From: an uncultured Rhodospirillales bacterium
Lineage (GTDB): Bacteria > Pseudomonadota > Alphaproteobacteria > Azospirillales > Azospirillaceae
Length of the DNA: 64,000 nt
Direction of reading: 5' to 3'
NCBI GenBank assembly: GCA_903927615.1
Contig: CAIYNU010000019.1
Span: forward strand, 1-64,000
Part shown: positions 37,503-46,990 of the stretch, in pieces
How the letters are laid out: the number at the start of each line of letters is the position of its first letter
How positions within the stretch are numbered: position 1 is the first letter of the stretch
Position numbers and translations under genes: made by a program
Notes under the pieces: model-generated
What the model was told of the DNA's origin: nothing
What the model saw: the letters and a program-made list of their open reading frames with translations, nothing else
Database searches by the model: none

Positions 37503-39722
37503 ATGGAGCGGTTTAAACGGACAGGGCGCTTGAATAATTTTATCCCATTATGGAGTGGTGATCAGGCGTTATCGGTTTGGTTACGCTATGCGCTGGCGGT
37601 TGTTGCCTTCGTTGTCGCCCTGACGATCCGACTTATTATTCTTCCGGTTGAAGATGGACTGGCCTTTCTTACCTTTTATCCGGCCACGGCGGTGATCGCC
37701 TTGCTGTGCGGCATCGGACCATGCCTGTTGATGACGGGACTTGGTGCCGTCGCCGGATTATATATCTTTACCCCACCCTACTGGTCGTTGAAGGCGAGTT
37801 CTGGGGGGTGGCTCGGCGTATCGGTCTTCGTGTTTTCAGGGATTTTGATCGGTTGGCTCGCCGATCAGATGCAGTTCATGAGCAGAGGGCGGTTATGGTT
37901 GGCCGCAATTATCCAATCCTCCGACGACGCCATCGTCAGCAAGACGCTGGATGGCATCATCACCAGTTGGAATCCGGCGGCGGAGCGGCTTTTCGGATAC
38001 AGTGCGGCCGAAGCGGTTGGTCAGCCGATGACGATGATCTTTCCGCCCGATCGCCTGGAAGAAGAGCGGTATTTGCTCGATCGGGTCGCCCATGGCGAAA
38101 ATGTCTATCGTTACCAGACGGTCCGCGTCCATAAAAACGGTAGCCAGATCGCGGTCTCGGTCAACCTGTCCGCGATCCGGGATTGGAACGGCAGGATTGT
38201 CGGCGCCTCCAAGATCGCCCACGACATCACCGATCGCCGGCGGCTGGAAGAGGGATTGATCAAGGCCAACCGGAAATTGGCGGATAGCCGTGACTTTACC
38301 GATGCCATCTTGAATTCCCTGTCACCCCATATCGCCATCATCGACGGTTCGGGAACCATCATCAAAGTCAACGAACCTTGGACCCGCTTTGGCCAAGACA
38401 ACGGAATGCCCGATGGCCGGGGCGGCGTCGGCGATCAGTACTTGGCGGTTTGTGCGGCCGCGGCGCCGACGGATTCGAAAGCGGCGGCGGTGGCCGAAGG
38501 CATCCAGGCGGTGCTCGCCAGGCGGGAGCGTGACTTCAACTTGGACTATCCTTGCCATGCCCCCGATGTGCAGCGTTGGTTCCATCTGCGGGTCAAGCCG
38601 CTGGCCGGGGCCAGCGGCGGTGCGGTGGTGAGTCACGACGATATCAGTGCGCAGAAGATGGCCGAACTGGCGCTCAACGATGCCAAGCGGCTTGCCGAAG
38701 CCACCTCCCAAGTGCTCGCCAAAAGCGAGCAGTTTACCCGGGCGATCACCGATAATTTGCCGGGAATGGTCGGGTACTGGACCAGCGACCTGCGCTGCCG
38801 GTTCGCCAATCGCCATTACTACGAGTGGTTCGGTGTGGGCGCCGACCAGATGCTGGGGATTGGCATGCGCGACCTTTTGGGCGAAGCTTTGTTTGCTGAA
38901 AATGAGTCATACATCCGCGGCGCGCTGGACGGGCAGGAGCAAACATTCGAGAGACGACTGGTCAAACCCGGCGGTGAAGTCGGTCACACGCTGGCCCGCT
39001 ACATTCCTGATCAGGATGATCAAGGCCGGGTTCGAGGTTTTTTTGTCCTGGTGACGGATATTACGGGTATCAAACAGACCGAACTGCGTCTGAATGAGGT
39101 GAATGACGAACTCCGGCGGCTGTCCAGGGTCGATGCCCTGACCGGCGCCGCCAACCGGGGCTGGTTCGACCGGCAGTTGGAGGACGAGTGGCGGCGGGCG
39201 GCGCGAACGAAGACGCCGGTTGGCCTTCTTTTGCTCGATGTTGATCATTTCAAACTTTACAATGACCATTACGGCCACCCGGCCGGCGATTCCTGTCTGA
39301 AGGACGTGGTGGCGGTCATCACCGGCGTGGTTCGGCAACCGCCGGACATGGTTGCGCGTTATGGCGGGGAAGAGTTCGTGTGCCTGCTGCCCGGCGCCGA
39401 CCTTGCCGGGATTCACACGGTGGGCGAGCGGATTCTGGATGAGCTTCGGCAACGCCGTCTGCCCCACGCCTGTTCCGGCGTGGCCGACCATGTGACGGTC
39501 AGCATCGGCGCAGCCAGCCTGGTGCCCGAAGCGGACCAGAACCCGAAGGTTCTGGTCGAAGCAACCGATTGTCTGCTGTACCGGGCCAAGCACCAGGGCC
39601 GCAATCGCCTGGTGGCGGCCTGTCCGCCGGCGGGCGGCGCGCCGGCCTGCCTGGAACCCGATGTCCGTCCCTGCGCCGAACGGGTGGTCCGGGACGCCGT
39701 GGACGAGGGCCACGGTGACTGA
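37503..39722 (+). CDS. Membrane PAS-GGDEF protein, predicted diguanylate cyclase
   Basis: A 739-residue signalling protein. The N-terminus (about residues 25-125) is a four-helix membrane sensor resembling the DUF4118 region of KdpD (FLTFYPATAVIALLCGIGP). Three PAS domains follow at about 130-255 (SWNPAAERLFGYSAAEAVGQ), 265-390 and 400-520 (DNLPGMVGYWTSDLRCRFAN). The GGDEF domain spans about 530-700 with active site ARYGGEEFVCLLPGA and metal Asp in LLLLDVDHFKLYND. The residues before the active site read QPPD, not RxxD, so the usual product-inhibition site looks absent. GGAGG precedes the ATG at 37503 by six bases. Confidence 0.92.
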   Translation: MERFKRTGRLNNFIPLWSGDQALSVWLRYALAVVAFVVALTIRLIILPVEDGLAFLTFYPATAVIALLCGIGPCLLMTGLGAVAGLYIFTPPYWSLKASSGGWLGVSVFVFSGILIGWLADQMQFMSRGRLWLAAIIQSSDDAIVSKTLDGIITSWNPAAERLFGYSAAEAVGQPMTMIFPPDRLEEERYLLDRVAHGENVYRYQTVRVHKNGSQIAVSVNLSAIRDWNGRIVGASKIAHDITDRRRLEEGLIKANRKLADSRDFTDAILNSLSPHIAIIDGSGTIIKVNEPWTRFGQDNGMPDGRGGVGDQYLAVCAAAAPTDSKAAAVAEGIQAVLARRERDFNLDYPCHAPDVQRWFHLRVKPLAGASGGAVVSHDDISAQKMAELALNDAKRLAEATSQVLAKSEQFTRAITDNLPGMVGYWTSDLRCRFANRHYYEWFGVGADQMLGIGMRDLLGEALFAENESYIRGALDGQEQTFERRLVKPGGEVGHTLARYIPDQDDQGRVRGFFVLVTDITGIKQTELRLNEVNDELRRLSRVDALTGAANRGWFDRQLEDEWRRAARTKTPVGLLLLDVDHFKLYNDHYGHPAGDSCLKDVVAVITGVVRQPPDMVARYGGEEFVCLLPGADLAGIHTVGERILDELRQRRLPHACSGVADHVTVSIGAASLVPEADQNPKVLVEATDCLLYRAKHQGRNRLVAACPPAGGAPACLEPDVRPCAERVVRDAVDEGHGD

Positions 39723-39937
39723 CCACGGCGATAATTATGCAGAATTGCCGTATCAGTTATGCTTCACAAACATAGGGATTCCGCACGGAGAGGAATCGCT
39801 TCGGGTCCCCAGGCTGAGTAGCATAGGCTGGCGGGGTCGCGGGATCGGGGCCGGCAAGCCCGCGCCAGGCCTGGGCCTGTTCGACGGGGAAAACCCGTCG
39901 GGGAAAAAGCCGTTATTTAAAGAGGGATTGAAGGATA

Positions 39938-41071
39938 GTGAATAGCGGACCTCTGGCGACTTACCGGGCGCGGCGACGTGATGGCGTTTTGCGTTACGAT
40001 CCCGACCAGGAATTGGCGGTGGAGAAGCTGGAAAGCCTGTCCCATGCGCTGGGGGGCTATCGCCCCCATGACGGGCGCGAGGGATGGCGGTCCCGCCTGG
40101 GGCTGGCCCGCCGTCGCGATCCGGCGCCCCAGGGGTTGTATCTGTTCGGCGGCGTCGGCCGCGGCAAATCGATGCTGATGGACCTGTTCTTCGAAACGGC
40201 GCCGGTGGAGCGCAAGCGACGGGTTCATTTTCACCAGTTCATGATCGACGTTCACGCCCGGATGCACGCCCATCGGCAGGCGTTGCGGGCCAAAGGCGGT
40301 CTGAAGAGCGTGGACGAGGCACTGCCCGAGTTCGCCCGGGATCTGGCGAACCAGGCCTGGCTGTTGTGCTTTGACGAATTCCACGTCACCGATATTGCCG
40401 ACGCCATGATCCTGGGGCGGTTGTTCACCACCCTGTTTGACCTGGGCGTGGTGGTGGTGACCACCTCCAACTGGCCGCCCGACCTGTTGTACAAGGACGG
40501 GCTGCAACGGCAACGCTTTCTGCCGTTCATCGCCCTGTTGAAACAACGGTTGGATGTGCTGGCCCTGGACGGCGGCACCGATTACCGGCTGGATCGGCTG
40601 AAGGGTCGGCCGATCTATCACCACCCGCTCGGCGCCCCAACCAGTCGTCACCTGGACGAAATCTTTGCCCATCTCACCGGCAATGATCCGGGCGAGGCCA
40701 GCCATTTGCTGGTCCTGGGCCGGCGCATCGAGATTCCCCGCTCGGCCAAGGGCGTCGCCTGGGTGAATTTTTGGGAGCTGTGCGCCAAACCGTTCGGTGC
40801 CGGCGACTTCATCGCCATCGCCACCCATTTCCACACCGTGATCATTGACGATGTGCCGGTTCTGAAGGCCGAACAGCGCAACGAAGCCCGGCGGTTCACC
40901 AACCTGATCGACGCCCTGTACGAGCACCGGGTCAACGTCATCATCGCCGCCGACGGTCCGCCCCATGCCCTTTATCCCGACGGCATCCATGCCTTTGAGT
41001 TCCAGCGCACGGTCAGCCGGTTGATGGAGATGCAGGCCGAGGATTACCTGATCCGACCGCACCTGACCTGA
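39938..41071 (+). CDS. zapE: Cell division protein ZapE / AFG1-like ATPase
   Basis: A 377-residue AFG1-family ATPase, linked in Enterobacteria to Z-ring function. Walker A GLYLFGGVGRGKSMLMDLF (about residues 67-85), Walker B LLCFDEFHVTDIADAM and sensor VVVTTSNWPP are clear, and family motif RRFTNLIDALYEHRV lies near the end. The GTG start at 39938 has a GAAGGA ribosome binding site. A short hairpin (CGACGGG/CCCGTCG at 39882-39900) lies in the leader. Confidence 0.9.
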   Translation: MNSGPLATYRARRRDGVLRYDPDQELAVEKLESLSHALGGYRPHDGREGWRSRLGLARRRDPAPQGLYLFGGVGRGKSMLMDLFFETAPVERKRRVHFHQFMIDVHARMHAHRQALRAKGGLKSVDEALPEFARDLANQAWLLCFDEFHVTDIADAMILGRLFTTLFDLGVVVVTTSNWPPDLLYKDGLQRQRFLPFIALLKQRLDVLALDGGTDYRLDRLKGRPIYHHPLGAPTSRHLDEIFAHLTGNDPGEASHLLVLGRRIEIPRSAKGVAWVNFWELCAKPFGAGDFIAIATHFHTVIIDDVPVLKAEQRNEARRFTNLIDALYEHRVNVIIAADGPPHALYPDGIHAFEFQRTVSRLMEMQAEDYLIRPHLT

Positions 41072-41143
41072 AGCCCCGCCGTTTGCCGAAATGTTTGGGA
41101 CCGGTCCAGTCGGGACACCACCAGCCGGGTTCGCCAGGGGATC

Positions 41144-42061
41144 ATGGCCAAACGTCAAGCGCGGGACGGACTGATCATTGACGCGGAACCCGATGCCGAG
41201 GGCATGGGGCCGCCGCGGGTCAGCGTCGGTCAGCGGGTGATCGACTTTACGCCGCCGCCGCCCGAACAGGACGTTCTCGACAGCCCGCTGGTCATCACTC
41301 AACGTCCGCGCGTCATTCTGCCCCAGCGGACCTGGCTTGACGGTTGCTTCGACGGTTTCCTGTCTTTTCTGCGAACCGAGGAGGAGGCCAAGCGTCAGGA
41401 CGCCCACCGAACCATTGCCGAGTTGATCGCCATGGCCTGGCCCCGGGCGCTTGCGGGGTTGCGGCAGAAGGGATGGCTGACCGAGACCGCGAACCCGGTC
41501 CGGCCGCTCCGCCACGCCCAACAGTTGATCGCGCCGCTGGAGAAAATGATCGGGGTGCCGCCCCAGCTCGCCACCGAGCGCCGGGCGTTGGAAATCCTGC
41601 TGGCGATGATCCTCCGCGAACTCGCGAAAAAGCTGTCGGAGCGACAAGGCACCGAGTTCGTCTTCGAGTCGAGATCCCGAGTCCATGGTTTGATCGGCTA
41701 TAAACATGAACGCCTGCTGAAGGCGATTACGGTTCCCGACGAACGCTTCGAGACGATCCAAGATATTTTCAATAATTATTATCAATCCACCCATTATTAC
41801 CATTGCTCTTTGCTGACTCGCGACTTTCCCATCAATGAAGGGACGTTATTCGGCCTGTATTGCCGGGCGGTATTTTTCATGGCTCGGGTCGACCGCGACG
41901 GAACCCTGCGGCCCAAGCCGATTCGCGCCCGATTGCCCCGACGTGATCGGATCCTGTTCCTGCTGACCCGCGATAAGGCGCTGCGGCGCCGCTACGGCCG
42001 GGATCCCGACTATGCCGCCCGTATCCGGGCGCTGGTCCGGGCCTTTCCCGACGGCCATTGA
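41144..42061 (+). CDS. Hypothetical protein
   Basis: A 305-residue soluble protein I do not recognise. It has a flexible acidic/proline N-terminus (FTPPPPEQDVLDSP), a helical middle (DAHRTIAELIAMAWPRALAG and ALEILLAMILRELAKKLSER) and a Tyr/His/Asn-rich block (IFNNYYQSTHYYHCSLLTRD) before a basic C-terminus. The stretch from about 41690 to 41880 is locally AT-rich. It follows zapE by 72 bases on the same strand, so a shared transcript is possible. Confidence 0.7.
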   Translation: MAKRQARDGLIIDAEPDAEGMGPPRVSVGQRVIDFTPPPPEQDVLDSPLVITQRPRVILPQRTWLDGCFDGFLSFLRTEEEAKRQDAHRTIAELIAMAWPRALAGLRQKGWLTETANPVRPLRHAQQLIAPLEKMIGVPPQLATERRALEILLAMILRELAKKLSERQGTEFVFESRSRVHGLIGYKHERLLKAITVPDERFETIQDIFNNYYQSTHYYHCSLLTRDFPINEGTLFGLYCRAVFFMARVDRDGTLRPKPIRARLPRRDRILFLLTRDKALRRRYGRDPDYAARIRALVRAFPDGH

Positions 42062-42087
42062 GCCCGGCGGGCCGTACCCCGGCCCCG

Positions 42088-42112
42088 CCCCCAAAGGCCG
42101 GGGGCCTTTGGA
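42088..42112. repeat. Short palindrome after the hypothetical gene
   Basis: CCAAAGGCCGGGGGCCTTTGG is closely related to the 21-base palindromes after scpB. It could act as a transcription-end hairpin between convergent genes. Confidence 0.5.
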
Positions 42113-42176
42113 AGCCTTGACGGTCAGGACGGCGGAGCCGGGGTCATGAGGGTCCTGGTAGAGGCGCCCGTTGGTC

Positions 42177-43175
42177 TTAGTGGACGGCTTTGACGCCCTT
42201 TTCCACCGCCTGGAGTGCCGCTTCCAGGCCGGCCCCGGTCGCATGAGCGGTGTTCTGGAGCATTTGCTTGAACCACGCATCCTTCGGCCGCAGGGCCTCG
42301 ACGTCGATGGCGCGCAGTTTCTGGATCAGTTCCTTGAGGTCGATTTGCGAATTGCCCGGGGGCAGCAGGTCCGGGTTGCCGGCGATGTAGGCAATCGGCG
42401 TGCAGGCGGTGGTCAGTTTTTCGGATTTGCGCATTTGCAGCAATTGCACGCCCGCAACCTTGACTTCGGTCGCGACATACAGCGGCTTTTCATTGACGGT
42501 CTGACGCAGAATGGCCCGATTGATGACCGGGATAAAGGCCAGCTTGTTGTCGTTAATCTGCTTGAAGCGGGGATTCGAGATGTCCGGGAACTGCACGAAG
42601 AAGGCTACGTCCGCCTTACCCTTGATCACCGCGTCAATGGCGGCGTCGATGGACTCGGCGTGGGTGACGGGGAGATCCTTCAGCACGTCGCTGGTTGCCT
42701 TGATGGTGTCCAGGGTGCTGGCCGATCCGCTTTCGGCCGGCCCGGTAATCAGGGTCAGCCGGTGGCCGACGTTTTCCACGTCGCCCCAGGTCGCCAGACG
42801 GTCGGCGTTGGTGGCGGCGGTCACGGCGAAGGCGCATTCCTCGGCGACATCGTTCCGAACCAGCACGAATTTCTTGGCCAGATCGGGGTTACGGGAACTT
42901 TCCAGCATCAGGGCGTCGCTCTGGACCAGCGCCAGCGAGGTCGGTGACGCCGCCACCTGTTTCAGGTTTTCCAGGCTGCCGGCACTGACCGCCACTTCGT
43001 ACTTGAAGAATTGCTTGGCCAGCACGTCCTTGAGCAAGGGACCGAACACAGTGAAATAGGCACTGCTCTTGCCGCCGGTGTAAATCTTGTCGTCAGCAAG
43101 GGCGGTGCCGGCCGTACCGGCCGCAAGCGTCCCGGCAATGGTACCGGTCAGAAGCATGGTCTTCCAAATGGACAT
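42177..43175 (-). CDS. TAXI-type TRAP transporter solute-binding protein
   Basis: A 332-residue periplasmic protein with a signal peptide ending in GTALADD. Like other TAXI receptors it has an early GGKSSAYFTVFGPLLKDVL block, VAVSAGSLENLKQVAASPTS and LALVQSDALML. No TRAP membrane subunit gene (fused DctQM) is adjacent, so this is an orphan receptor or part of a split system. The ligand is unknown; dicarboxylates and glutamate are known for relatives. Confidence 0.8.
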   Translation of the reverse strand: MSIWKTMLLTGTIAGTLAAGTAGTALADDKIYTGGKSSAYFTVFGPLLKDVLAKQFFKYEVAVSAGSLENLKQVAASPTSLALVQSDALMLESSRNPDLAKKFVLVRNDVAEECAFAVTAATNADRLATWGDVENVGHRLTLITGPAESGSASTLDTIKATSDVLKDLPVTHAESIDAAIDAVIKGKADVAFFVQFPDISNPRFKQINDNKLAFIPVINRAILRQTVNEKPLYVATEVKVAGVQLLQMRKSEKLTTACTPIAYIAGNPDLLPPGNSQIDLKELIQKLRAIDVEALRPKDAWFKQMLQNTAHATGAGLEAALQAVEKGVKAVH

Positions 43176-43554
43176 TGGCGTTTTATCCCTGGTTGGGTTG
43201 CGTCAGGCGGTCGCCTTTAAGACCGACGGCCCGACGGCAAGCATACTTGCTGCCCTATCAGATAGCATATTTTGAGCGGCAGGGCAGGTCCCGCCGGCAA
43301 GCCATGACGAGGAGGGGCGAGGGCACCCGGTCTGTCGTGCAGTGCCCCACGACCCTACGGCAGGGCTTTTGGCCTTGAGCGGCCAGGGGCCGAAGGCTCC
43401 AAGACATCGTGACGGTCTGTCACCGAGCGCGACGGCGGTTCCGCGCCCAGACCGTGCCGATCCCCCGTCCGGCGACGGGTCAATCTGCGCGACCTTGACA
43501 TCCGGCCCGTCCCGGTGTGGTGTTGGGGTCTGACGTCAAAGGTTTTCCCAGGCC
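43176..43554. promoter_or_regulatory. Divergent intergenic region with a putative aspS promoter
   Basis: A 379-base gap between divergent genes. On the plus strand TTGACA lies at 43495-43500 and TGGTGT at 43518-43523 with a 17-base spacer, suited to aspS. The remainder includes a short inverted repeat in GGCAAGCATACTTGC (about 43228-43242) near the TAXI gene. No coding sequence is convincing. Confidence 0.45.
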
Positions 43555-45363
43555 ATGCATCCTTATCGCACCCATACCTGCGGCGCTCTGCGCCTCGAAG
43601 ACGCCGGGCGGACGGTTCGCCTTTCCGGCTGGATCCACCGCAAGCGCGATCACGGCAATCTGCTGTTCATCGACCTGCGCGACCATTACGGACTGACCCA
43701 GGTGGTCGCCGATTCATCCCAGGCGATTTTCAAGACCCTGGAAGGGCTGCGGCTGGAATCGGTGATCACCGTGACCGGCCCGGTGGTGGCGCGCAGCGCC
43801 GAGACGGTGAACGACAAGCTGCCCACCGGCCGAATCGAGGTTCAGGCCGGCACGGTGGTGGTGGAGAGTGTCGCGGAGTTGCTGCCGCTCCAGGTCAACA
43901 GCGACGCCGACGCCGGCGAAGAGGCGCGTTTGCGTTATCGCTTCCTGGACTTGCGGCGCGAGAAGATGCACCGCAACATTCTGTTGCGCAGCCAGGTGAT
44001 CTCGTCGATTCGGCGCCGGATGATCGAGGGTGGCTTCGTCGAATTCCAGACCCCGATTCTGACCGCCTCCAGCCCCGAGGGCGCCCGCGACTTCCTGGTG
44101 CCGAGCCGGATGCATCCGGGGCAATTCTACGCGCTGCCCCAGGCGCCCCAGCAATTCAAACAGTTGCTGATGATGGCGGGTTTCGATCGTTACTTCCAGA
44201 TTGCACCGTGCTTCCGCGACGAAGACAGCCGCGCCGACCGTTCGCCGGGTGAATTTTACCAGCTCGACTTTGAGATGGCGTTCGTTACCCAGGATGACGT
44301 CTTTGCCGCCATCGAGCCGGTGCTGCACGGCGTGTTTACCGAGTTCGGCGGCTTCCGTCGGCCCACCCCCCCGGCCATCACCGCTTTGCCGTTCCCGCGC
44401 CTGACCTATGCCGACGCGCTGCTTAAATACGGTAGCGACAAGCCGGACCTTCGCAACCCCTTGGTGATCACCGACGTCACCGGGGTGTTCCAGCGCGCCG
44501 ACGTGGAGTTCCGGGCGTTTCGCGACGTCATCGCCAAGGGCGGCGTGGTTCGGGGCATCCGGGCGCCCCAGGTCGGCGGCCGTCCGCGCAGCTTCTTCGA
44601 CAAGCTGAACGATTGGGCCCGGGGGTTGGGTGCGCCCGGACTCGGCTACATCCTGTTCGAAGCCGGGGCCGGCAAGGGACCCATCGCCAAGTTCGTGCCG
44701 CCCGAGGCCCAGCAGGTGTTGCGGGCCGAAGCCGGGCTGGCGGATGGCGACGCGGTGTTCTTCGTCTGCGACCAGCCCGCCGCGGCCAACAAGCTGGCGG
44801 GGCAGGCGCGCATGAAGATCGGCGAGGACTTGGAGCTTTGCGAGAAGAACGCCTTCCGGTTCTGCTGGATCACCGACTTTCCGATGTTCGAGCTGAACGA
44901 AGAAACCGGAAAGATCGACTTCAGCCACAACCCGTTCTCGATGCCCCAGGGCGGTTTGGCGGCGCTGGAGACCCGGGACCCGCTGACCATTAACGCCTAC
45001 CAGTACGATATTGTGTGCAACGGCGTGGAGTTGTCGTCGGGCGCGATTCGTAACCACCTTCCCGAGGTGATGTACAAGGCCTTCGCCATCGCCGGTTACG
45101 CCCGGGAGGAACTGGAACTGCGCTTCGGCGGCATGCTCTCGGCGTTCAAGCTCGGCGCGCCGCCCCACGGCGGTTCGGCCCCGGGCATCGACCGGATTGT
45201 GATGTTGCTGGCCGACGAACCCAATATCCGCGAGGTGATCTGTTTCCCGCTGAACCAGCAGGCCCAGGATCTGATGATGCAGGCCCCCGCCCCGGTTGCG
45301 CCCGAGCGTCTGAAGGAGCTGCATATCAAGTTGGACCTTCCCAAGCCGAAAAAACCCGCCTGA
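43555..45363 (+). CDS. aspS: Aspartyl-tRNA synthetase, possibly non-discriminating
   Basis: A 602-residue bacterial-type class II synthetase. The N-terminal OB fold ([20 protein letters not shown]) binds the anticodon. Class II motif 2 is [20 protein letters not shown] and motif 3 [13 protein letters not shown], with the bacterial insertion domain in between. His33 in RDHG is the residue associated with non-discriminating enzymes that also charge tRNA-Asn (Leu in the E. coli enzyme), which would require GatCAB; this is inference. Confidence 0.95.
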   Translation: MHPYRTHTCGALRLEDAGRTVRLSGWIHRKRDHGNLLFIDLRDHYGLTQVVADSSQAIFKTLEGLRLESVITVTGPVVARSAETVNDKLPTGRIEVQAGTVVVESVAELLPLQVNSDADAGEEARLRYRFLDLRREKMHRNILLRSQVISSIRRRMIEGGFVEFQTPILTASSPEGARDFLVPSRMHPGQFYALPQAPQQFKQLLMMAGFDRYFQIAPCFRDEDSRADRSPGEFYQLDFEMAFVTQDDVFAAIEPVLHGVFTEFGGFRRPTPPAITALPFPRLTYADALLKYGSDKPDLRNPLVITDVTGVFQRADVEFRAFRDVIAKGGVVRGIRAPQVGGRPRSFFDKLNDWARGLGAPGLGYILFEAGAGKGPIAKFVPPEAQQVLRAEAGLADGDAVFFVCDQPAAANKLAGQARMKIGEDLELCEKNAFRFCWITDFPMFELNEETGKIDFSHNPFSMPQGGLAALETRDPLTINAYQYDIVCNGVELSSGAIRNHLPEVMYKAFAIAGYAREELELRFGGMLSAFKLGAPPHGGSAPGIDRIVMLLADEPNIREVICFPLNQQAQDLMMQAPAPVAPERLKELHIKLDLPKPKKPA

Positions 45364-45383
45364 CGCCTGGGGGTCGGGGCCGA

Positions 45384-45515
45384 TTTTTGCAGGGCTTTGC
45401 CCTGCACCCGCCAGGAGGCTTGCCTCCTGGACCTCATGACGTCAGGGGTTCAAAGGGCCGACTGGCCCTCTCCGAGCGCCCATGGGGCTTGGCCCCTTGA
45501 ACCCCAGGACTAAAG
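45384..45515. repeat. Repeat cluster between aspS and aroE
   Basis: Several hairpins lie in tandem: GCAGGGCTTTGCCCTGC, CCAGGAGGCTTGCCTCCTGG, and a half copy of the composite repeat (ACCTCATGACGTCAGGGGTT followed by CAAAGGGCCGACTGGCCC at about 45431-45469). A GGGGCTTGGCCCC hairpin comes last. They separate two convergent genes and may end transcription from both sides. Confidence 0.65.
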
Positions 45516-45520
45516 ACCCG

Positions 45521-46375
45521 TCACGGCCCGGTCCCCATGACGTACGCCCGCAGGTCCGGCGTCACCGCCGGCCGTACTCCGAACCATGCCTCGAACCCCG
45601 GCACCGCCTGGTGCAGCAACATTCCCAGCCCATCCACCACCGGATTGCCGCGTGCCCGGGCCGCCGCCAACAGCGGCGTCTCCAGAGGCACGTACACCAG
45701 ATCCGTGACGACCGCGTCGCCCGGCAACGCCCCCAATTCCAGCTCCAGGGCCGGCTGACCGGCCATGCCCAAACTGGTGGTGTTGACCAGCAGGGCCGCC
45801 CCGGCCAGCCGTTCGGCCCGGGCTTCCCACGGCACCGCCACCACCGGCGGCCCGTACGCCGCCGCCAGCGCCACGGCCCGGTCATGAGTCCGGTTGAGGA
45901 CATGGATTGGCGCGACACCGGCATCCAACAGCGCCACCAGCACCGCCCGGGCGGCGCCGCCGGCCCCCAGCACCACCGCCGGGCCGGCCCCCGGACGCCA
46001 GCCGGGCGCGCCGTCCCGCAGGTTGGCAAGGAAGCCCTCGCCATCGGTGTTGCGCCCCTCCAGCCGGCCGTCAGGGCCGATCACGATGGTGTTGACCGCG
46101 CCGATCCGCCGCGCCGACGGCTGCACCGCATCCAGCAACCCCAGCACCGCCTCTTTGTGCGGCACGGTCACGTTGACCCCGCGAAAGCCCAAAGCCGACA
46201 GGCCCCGGACCGCCGACGGCAGATGCCCGGGGGCCACCGCCAACGGCACATACGCGCCATCCACGGCGTAGGTCCGGAGCCAGTACCCATGCAGCCGGGG
46301 CGACCGCGAATGGGCCACCGGCCAGCCGATCACCCCGGCGACCCGGGCCGCGCCGCTCAACGAACCGTCGGTCAT
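45521..46375 (-). CDS. aroE: Shikimate dehydrogenase
   Basis: A 284-residue NADP-dependent enzyme that reduces 3-dehydroshikimate in aromatic amino-acid synthesis. The substrate site is GWPVAHSRSPRLH, the catalytic Lys/Asp blocks NVTVPHKEAV and GRNTDGEGF, and the nucleotide loop VLGAGGAARAV with NRT. The start overlaps maf by four bases. The order ppsR-maf-aroE is common beside the origin in alphaproteobacteria. Confidence 0.95.
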   Translation of the reverse strand: MTDGSLSGAARVAGVIGWPVAHSRSPRLHGYWLRTYAVDGAYVPLAVAPGHLPSAVRGLSALGFRGVNVTVPHKEAVLGLLDAVQPSARRIGAVNTIVIGPDGRLEGRNTDGEGFLANLRDGAPGWRPGAGPAVVLGAGGAARAVLVALLDAGVAPIHVLNRTHDRAVALAAAYGPPVVAVPWEARAERLAGAALLVNTTSLGMAGQPALELELGALPGDAVVTDLVYVPLETPLLAAARARGNPVVDGLGMLLHQAVPGFEAWFGVRPAVTPDLRAYVMGTGP

Positions 46376-46965
46376 CGTGCGAGTTCTCCGTGTTGACGCA
46401 AGACATCGAGTAAAGGCAACAGCGGCAGGCCGAGAATCACGAAATGGTCGCCGTCGACTCGAGTGAAGAGCTGAAGCCCCAGGCCTTCGATGCGGTAGGC
46501 CCCCACCGACCGGCAGACCTCCTCGCCCGCCGCGGCCAGGTAGCGGTCCAGAAAATCGTCGCTGAACCGCCGCATGGTCAACCGGGCCTGCTCCACGCAC
46601 CCCCAGATCACCCGACCGTCGCGAACCACCACCACCGCCGAAGACAGGACATGGCGGCGGTCCCGCAAGGCCTTGAGCTGGTCCCGGGCCTGGGCCAAGC
46701 TTGCCGGTTTGTCGAACCACCGCCCGTCGCACTCGAGCATCTGATCGGCGCCGATCACCACCCTGCCGGGATGGTGGGCCGCCACCTGATGCGCCTTCCG
46801 GGCCGCCAGCACCCTGGCCACCGCCGCCGCCGTCAGCCCCGCAATGGCGGCCGTTTGCCGGATCGCCCCCTCGTCCACCGTCGCCGGATGACAGGTCAGG
46901 GCCACCCCGGCCTGTTCCAGCAGGGTCCGCCGGGCCGCGGACGCCGAAGCCAAAATCACCGTCAC
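46372..46965 (-). CDS. maf: Maf-like nucleoside triphosphate pyrophosphatase
   Basis: A 197-residue house-cleaning NTP pyrophosphatase. The N-terminal loop is LASASAARRTLLEQAG (SASPRR in many relatives), the catalytic Asp lies in VVIGADQMLE, and GAYRIEGLGLQLFTRVDGDH is the C-terminal hallmark. GTG 46965 is the best start; upstream sequence belongs to the end of ppsR. Whether it acts on dTTP/UTP or on modified pyrimidines is not decided by sequence. Confidence 0.9.
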   Translation of the reverse strand: MTVILASASAARRTLLEQAGVALTCHPATVDEGAIRQTAAIAGLTAAAVARVLAARKAHQVAAHHPGRVVIGADQMLECDGRWFDKPASLAQARDQLKALRDRRHVLSSAVVVVRDGRVIWGCVEQARLTMRRFSDDFLDRYLAAAGEEVCRSVGAYRIEGLGLQLFTRVDGDHFVILGLPLLPLLDVLRQHGELAR

Positions 46966-46990
46966 TGCAACACCATCCTGGCCACCACCC

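Noticed and set aside
39917-41803. 628-codon open frame on the minus strand
   Set aside because: Antisense to zapE and the following gene; no ribosome binding site or domain.
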